Below the pieces are notes generated by a model. That model searched no databases, had not been told where the DNA came from, and was given only the letters and a program-made list of their open reading frames with translations. A DNA stretch of 64,000 bases, taken from Lachnospiraceae bacterium. GTDB lineage: Bacteria; Bacillota; Clostridia; Lachnospirales; Lachnospiraceae. A program made the position numbers and the translations under genes. The stretch lies in contig CAJTEY010000002.1 of the NCBI GenBank assembly GCA_910575775.1, positions 1 through 64,000 on the forward strand, read 5' to 3'. Positions 60,673-64,000 of the stretch are shown here, piece after piece. The stretch's first letter is position 1. The number at the start of each line of letters is the position of its first letter.

Positions 60673-61068
60673 ATGAGTAACGCACTTATGGCACCACGTA
60701 AAAACAAAAGAAGCGAAGCCAGCAAAGCTATCGCACAGGCAATTATCGACCAGTACCAGCCTGCATCCGCTGAGGATATGCAGGACGCATTAAGGGATAT
60801 CTTCGGCCCCATGTTTGAAGCAATGCTCCAAGGGGAAATGAACAGCCACCTTGGCTATGAGACAAATGATCACGGCTATAAAGAAACCAGTAACCGCAGA
60901 AATGGATATACCCATAAAAGTTTAAAGACCACAATGGGAGAAGTTGAGATCGACACGCCCCGTGACCGGGATGGATCTTTCGCCCCGCAGCTCATACCCA
61001 AACGTTCAAAGGATGTCAGTGGGATTGAAGATAAAGTATTGTCTATGTATGCGAGGGGAATGAGCCAG
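60673..61068 (+). pseudogene. IS256-family transposase, N-terminal fragment
   Basis: About 132 residues of a Mutator-type transposase: DALRDIFGPMFEAMLQGEMN, RRNGYTHKSLKTTMGEVEID and EDKVLSMYARGMSQ are typical. Homology stops after GMSQ at about 61068, where the sequence becomes the complement of an RloB gene. Two thirds of the transposase, including the DDE core, and the right end of the IS are missing. Confidence 0.82.
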
Positions 61069-61410
61069 ATTCAGCTTGTCCACCCGCTCTGCTACGCCAT
61101 TAAAATCTTTTTCCGGGAAACTGTCCTTATCATACACACACCAAATCTGTCCTCTGTTAATCCTATTTTTATGGACATATCGTTCCGCCATACCAATGAC
61201 CCGCATGGTCTCCGCGGCGCAAGGTTCAATTTCAATCAGAACCATATCCTTATAAATTGGATTATCCTCTATCAAACGTTTAAACCCCTCAAAATATAAC
61301 GGCTCCGTTTGTTCACCCTCACAAAAGATATAATAGCGATATTCCTTTTTCTCCAGATATTCTTTGCGCCGTTGTTTCCTCCACTGAGTCGTTCCGACTT
61401 TCTTAGGCAT
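61006..61410 (-). pseudogene. RloB-like gene truncated by IS256 fragment
   Basis: RloB family (Toprim-like) protein. The first 115 residues show YIFCEGEQTEPLYFEGFK with the catalytic Glu region and QIWCVYDKDSFP with the D-x-D motif. At about 61068 the gene runs into the IS256 fragment, and the last residues are out-of-family. Normal RloB proteins are about 200 residues. ATG at 61410 lies 8 bp inside the upstream ATPase gene. Confidence 0.75.
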
Positions 61411-62629
61411 TGACCTCACTCCAATCTATAATCTTTTTCAGATATGGATCTGCGCCATACTTGCCCTCTAAATATTGCTTGTCATATTTAGCATCCATGC
61501 GGACGGATTCCCCTTTTGTATTTTTAAACTCAACCAAAGAATAGAGTTTAGAATTTTGATTCTTTCCCTTTGCCACAAACCAGATCTCATCCCGGCGGAA
61601 TATATCATTATTCATAGTTGACAGATCATGCGAAGTAAAAATTAACTGTGAGCCGTTCTTGTTAATCTCCATATTATTATACAGCATGACTACATATCGT
61701 AACAATACCGGGTGAATTTTTGCATCCAATTCATCAATAACTAATGTTGTTCCTGCGACAAGACTTTTTGCAATAAAAGGCAGTAATCCAAACAATTTTT
61801 GTGTTCCACTGGATTCCTCCGACAAAGTCAATTCCGTACTATATCCATTTACAATATGCCTGGTATAAACTTCTATATGGTTTTCATCTTTTTCCTCAAT
61901 GCGAAAATCCTCAATATCTAAATCCATCTCACGGATCATATCAAGCACAAGTTTTTTTACCTCGTCTGTCTTAGCTATTGCTGTTCGCAGCTCCTGTCTT
62001 GGATTTCCGTAATTTAAAAAATCAATAGAATCCTCAAACCACTGAATCACATCAGAAATAATCTCGTTCTTTTTATAAGTTATCCCAAGATAAGACAGCA
62101 ACGGCAAGTTTTCTGAAATTTCCTCACTGATCTTGATTTTTCCAAAAACCCCTTTTAAATCTACCTCATTATCATTTCTAACAAAAAGCGCTGACCGCCT
62201 CCCGGTGTCTAACTTGATTCGATCCAGACTCTCGTACGCAACAATATCTTGTCTCACATGGAGAATATAACGGTACTCTGCCACATTAGTCCTAAAGAAC
62301 ACTTCAAACTGTGTCGGCTCTTTTCTTGTCTCTTCCGAAAAAGCAAAGGGTTCCACCGGAATTTTTCTAGCCTTAAACTCACACTCCGATTTATCACAAG
62401 TCGCACAAAGAGGTCGTAAAATCTTTGCATCCAGTGTATGCAAAGCCTCCAGCACATTCGATTTACCACCGCCATTCGGTCCATAGATTACGGATACCGG
62501 CAAAAATTTTTCTCCATCTTTTGTTTGAATGATTCTATTCCTATGCTCCATGATTGCCGCAGCCTGCATATCAAAGGTCATTTCTTCACGGATACTTTTA
62601 TAATTTTTTACGGTAAACTGGCATAACAT
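61403..62629 (-). CDS. RloA-like AAA ATPase (AAA15 type)
   Basis: A 408-residue ABC/AAA15-type ATPase. Walker A is VIYGPNGGGKSNVLEAL near residues 46-62; the signature LSEESSGTQKLFGLLPF and Walker B TTLVIDELDAKIHP with the H-loop LIFTSHD are present. RloA and RloB form a two-gene anti-phage system in which the ATPase controls a Toprim effector. RloB is truncated, so the ATPase may be orphaned. The pair lies within the spoIIID element. Confidence 0.85.
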   Translation of the reverse strand: MLCQFTVKNYKSIREEMTFDMQAAAIMEHRNRIIQTKDGEKFLPVSVIYGPNGGGKSNVLEALHTLDAKILRPLCATCDKSECEFKARKIPVEPFAFSEETRKEPTQFEVFFRTNVAEYRYILHVRQDIVAYESLDRIKLDTGRRSALFVRNDNEVDLKGVFGKIKISEEISENLPLLSYLGITYKKNEIISDVIQWFEDSIDFLNYGNPRQELRTAIAKTDEVKKLVLDMIREMDLDIEDFRIEEKDENHIEVYTRHIVNGYSTELTLSEESSGTQKLFGLLPFIAKSLVAGTTLVIDELDAKIHPVLLRYVVMLYNNMEINKNGSQLIFTSHDLSTMNNDIFRRDEIWFVAKGKNQNSKLYSLVEFKNTKGESVRMDAKYDKQYLEGKYGADPYLKKIIDWSEVNA

Positions 62630-62817
62630 AGTCTTTTACCTCCATCTTATTTTATATTATACGCGCTTATCGCAATTTGTAAACAATATTTGAGATTTTT
62701 TCTCACATTTTTACTTAAAATAATTATATTGAATTGTCTAAGTTTGTCGATAAGTTGGCGTTTTTATTTTCCAATAATAAGTTATAATGATAGCATAAAC
62801 AGAAAAGGAGAATTCAC

Positions 62818-63180
62818 ATGACGACATCAGATTACAAGCAACTACAAGAAAACTTCACCCCTGCAAAATTAGTTAATGAAGTTCTAAAGATACATAAAGA
62901 CATTTCGGAAATCACTTGGATATTATCTTCGATTCCGTTTAATACGGAAACTGCCCGCCAAAAAATAACAGCTATTAACGAAGCACACCCGGAAAATCAT
63001 TTATTTTTCTTTTTGATAAATCCTCCTAGTGGTAATTCTACTCCTATTTACAACGCTTCTTCAGAAAGTTTACGGCAAGATTTAGTTTGGAAAAAGGACT
63101 ATCTGGAAATTAAAACCAAAGCAAAGACTTTGCATGAAGTAATTCACCAATTAGAAACCCGATACAATCGCAATCTGTAA
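62818..63180 (+). CDS. Hypothetical protein
   Basis: A 120-residue soluble helical protein starting MTTSDYKQLQENFTPAKLVN. AAAGGAGAA precedes ATG at 62818. No family is recognised. It is on the opposite strand from the RloAB and MNT genes and is ended by the bidirectional hairpin at 63187-63219. Confidence 0.6.
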   Translation: MTTSDYKQLQENFTPAKLVNEVLKIHKDISEITWILSSIPFNTETARQKITAINEAHPENHLFFFLINPPSGNSTPIYNASSESLRQDLVWKKDYLEIKTKAKTLHEVIHQLETRYNRNL

Positions 63181-63186
63181 AAATAC

Positions 63187-63219
63187 GAGGTCGCTGAAAT
63201 CCTATGATCTCAACGACCT
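63187..63219. terminator. Bidirectional terminator-like hairpin
   Basis: GAGGTCG pairs with CGACCTC around an internal loop; the T-rich context suits termination of the plus-strand gene ending at 63180. Confidence 0.55.
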
Positions 63220-63291
63220 CTATCTATATTTTATATTCCTCAAAATTAGTTTAACCGCCATATCGTGCCATTCTTTAGTTTCCGGCGTCAT
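63220..63291 (-). pseudogene. N-terminal remnant of HEPN protein
   Basis: A 23-codon frame reads MTPETKEWHDMAVKLI and then stops. Position right after, and overlapping, the MNT gene, plus the MTPETKEW start, fit the HEPN partner of an MNT/HEPN toxin-antitoxin pair. The catalytic Rx4-6H part is absent. Confidence 0.45.
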
Positions 63292-63589
63292 ATAAAAGCA
63301 CCCCCTTTCGATATACTTCATTCTCTACAGAAGGAATATCTTTTCTTGCTTCAAATCGGCTTCTTGTTCCTAGTACAATATCTACAGGGCGCTGCTTTAC
63401 TCTCCGAACTGCTTTATAGGCTTTCGCCGTCTCTGCCGGAATATCTGCCACATCATCTTTAACAACAATATAAAAATCCAAATCGCTTTCATTTGTAAAC
63501 GTATTATTCGCATAAGAACCAAATAAATATATCTGCACAGGTAAAAGCTGTTCTACAATGCATTCTTTTAACTTCTCAATTTCATTCAT
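63275..63589 (-). CDS. MNT-type nucleotidyltransferase
   Basis: A 104-residue minimal nucleotidyltransferase. The active-site motif is complete: FGSYANNTFTNESDLDFYIV (GS followed by DxD). Such proteins are antitoxins of HEPN RNases, acting by AMPylation. AGGAGG precedes ATG at 63589. Its HEPN partner is only a fragment, so the module is probably inactive. Confidence 0.85.
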   Translation of the reverse strand: MNEIEKLKECIVEQLLPVQIYLFGSYANNTFTNESDLDFYIVVKDDVADIPAETAKAYKAVRRVKQRPVDIVLGTRSRFEARKDIPSVENEVYRKGVLLYDAGN

Positions 63590-63683
63590 ACGAAACAGCC
63601 TCCTTCTTCTATCTTTATACAAAAGCGCCTTATACACTTTGTGATTTTATTATACCCGCAGTCCCTTCATTTCACAATTAAAT

Positions 63684-63730
63684 ATTTTAAAAAGGCATTC
63701 GGAAGTCCTATAACAGTTCCTCCAAATGCC
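63684..63730 (-). terminator. Terminator after truncated spoIIID
   Basis: GGCATT...GG (63694-) pairs with CC...AATGCC (to 63730); on the minus strand the stem is followed by TTTTT. It ends the transcript from the spoIIID promoter inside the element. Confidence 0.65.
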
Positions 63731-63766
63731 CTATTCTTCACTACTGTACAGCCCAAACAAACCGTT

Positions 63767-63898
63767 CTATTTTGTTACTACCATATGTACCGTACTCTTA
63801 CTAATCCCAAACTCCTTCGCCGTCTGCCTCACCGTAGCATTGTTCTCAATAATATAGTTGGCAATGTTCATTGCACGCTCTTCAATATAATCCTTCAA
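63767..63898 (-). CDS. spoIIID: spoIIID 5' segment (split gene)
   Basis: TTG at 63898 opens a 43-codon frame: (M)KDYIEERAMNIANYIIENN, then ATVRQTAKEFGISKSTVH, followed by five residues from the element and TAG at 63767-63769. This is the N-terminal half of SpoIIID, up to the recognition helix (KSTVH). GAGGGG lies 7 bases upstream of the TTG. As it stands the product is a 43-residue truncated SpoIIID. Joined at TACATA with 52879-53027 it gives a complete SpoIIID. Confidence 0.9.
   Translation of the reverse strand: MKDYIEERAMNIANYIIENNATVRQTAKEFGISKSTVHMVVTK
63774..63798. other. Right attachment site of the spoIIID element
   Basis: The core TATGTA is at 63784-63789 with central TG at 63786-63787. 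Left of it (GTTACTACCA) is element; right of it (CCGTACTC) is spoIIID. Confidence 0.8.
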
Positions 63899-63926
63899 GA
63901 GAAAACCCCTCAGAATACTTTTTTAC

Positions 63927-63955
63927 ATTGTATGAGGGGTTGTGAGGGGTTATGA
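63927..63955 (-). promoter_or_regulatory. spoIIID: Sigma-E-type promoter of spoIIID
   Basis: On the minus strand TCATAAC (63949-63955), 14 bases, CATACAAT (63927-63934). The -10 matches the sigma-E consensus exactly and the -35 in five of seven positions; the spacing is the standard 14. Sigma-E drives spoIIID in the mother cell. Confidence 0.75.
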
Positions 63956-64000
63956 CGATTTAAACGGCAAAGTCTTTATTTCCTTCAATAGGCATAAGTC

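Larger units (their letters stand above)
53022..63789. mobile_element. 10.76-kb intervening element in spoIIID
   Basis: The element separates the two halves of spoIIID. Direct TATGTA copies at 53022-53027 and 63784-63789 mark the junctions. Precise excision joins codon CAT (His38) in frame with KDVTER, restoring an 85-residue SpoIIID. The predicted circle junction joins GTTACTACCATA and TATGGTTGTCAC around TG; these arms are inverted repeats at 10 of 12 positions. A large serine recombinase gene ends inside the left site. Other contents are two toxin-antitoxin pairs, a truncated RloAB pair, MNT/HEPN remains, DUF5688, TetR, GrpB and an IS256 fragment. The plan matches the skin element of sigK. 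Confidence 0.88.

Noticed and set aside
1-64000. CRISPR arrays
   Set aside because: No regularly spaced 25-40 bp direct repeats were seen; the only tandem repeat of note is the coding 81-bp repeat.
1-64000. tRNA or rRNA genes, including tRNA attachment sites
   Set aside because: I recognised no cloverleaf with a GTTCGA-type arm or rRNA segment; the integration targets here are protein genes.

Overview
The window looks like a spore-forming anaerobe of the Bacillota, most likely a Lachnospiraceae member. This rests on the sporulation gene spoIIID, a Clostridia-type short GMP synthase, XRE/Mob/tyrosine-integrase elements, DUF5688 proteins and a large serine recombinase. I could run no database search, so the taxonomy is inference.

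Layout. (1) Positions 1 to about 28,250 hold three integrated elements stacked head to tail against the 3' end of a guaA gene. Element A (1-2,635, left part outside the window) carries two GNAT acetyltransferases, an XRE regulator and a membrane-anchored nuclease-like protein. Element B (2,627-9,835) carries a phosphoesterase, a MobV relaxase with a hairpin-rich oriT candidate, a RepA-like ATPase, a MobC-like protein, integrase, excisionase and an XRE regulator. Element C (9,827-28,253) carries integrase, excisionase, a MobC-like protein, a P4-type primase-helicase, a Rad52-like annealing protein, a YqaJ exonuclease, DUF932 and DUF5688 proteins, and MORN, zinc-ribbon and Sel1 cargo. All three right ends have the same geometry: two 7-bp arm repeats with an 11-bp period, exactly 63 bp to the guaA-derived core. 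(2) Positions 28,242-52,621 are chromosomal: guaA with a degenerate amidotransferase domain, relics of an ABC-2 exporter, a 19-kb glycan-use cluster (two GH38 alpha-mannosidases, sucrose phosphorylase, GH36-like alpha-galactosidase, FGGY kinase, SIS isomerase, ROK kinase, ROK regulator, sugar ABC transporter, FAD enzyme), a complete second guaA and a MATE exporter. (3) Positions 52,879-63,898 are one sporulation gene, spoIIID, cut in two by a 10.76-kb element. The gene's 3' part lies at 52,879-53,027 and its 5' part, with a consensus sigma-E promoter, at 63,784-63,955. The element encodes a large serine recombinase at one edge, two toxin-antitoxin modules, the remains of RloAB and MNT/HEPN systems, a DUF5688 protein, TetR, GrpB and decayed genes.

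The most interesting result is the split spoIIID. Joining the halves at the shared TACATA restores an uninterrupted 85-residue SpoIIID. The predicted circle junction is a near-perfect dyad around a central dinucleotide, as expected for a serine recombinase. This looks like a skin-type intervening element, known for sigK, but placed in the mother-cell regulator spoIIID itself. Whether it is excised during sporulation or simply inactivates the gene cannot be decided from sequence.

The glycan cluster appears to be controlled by a ROK repressor. A 12-bp palindrome, ATTAA-NN-TTAAT, occurs three times around the transporter promoter, and a related inverted repeat sits at the promoter of the ROK kinase/GH38/SIS operon.
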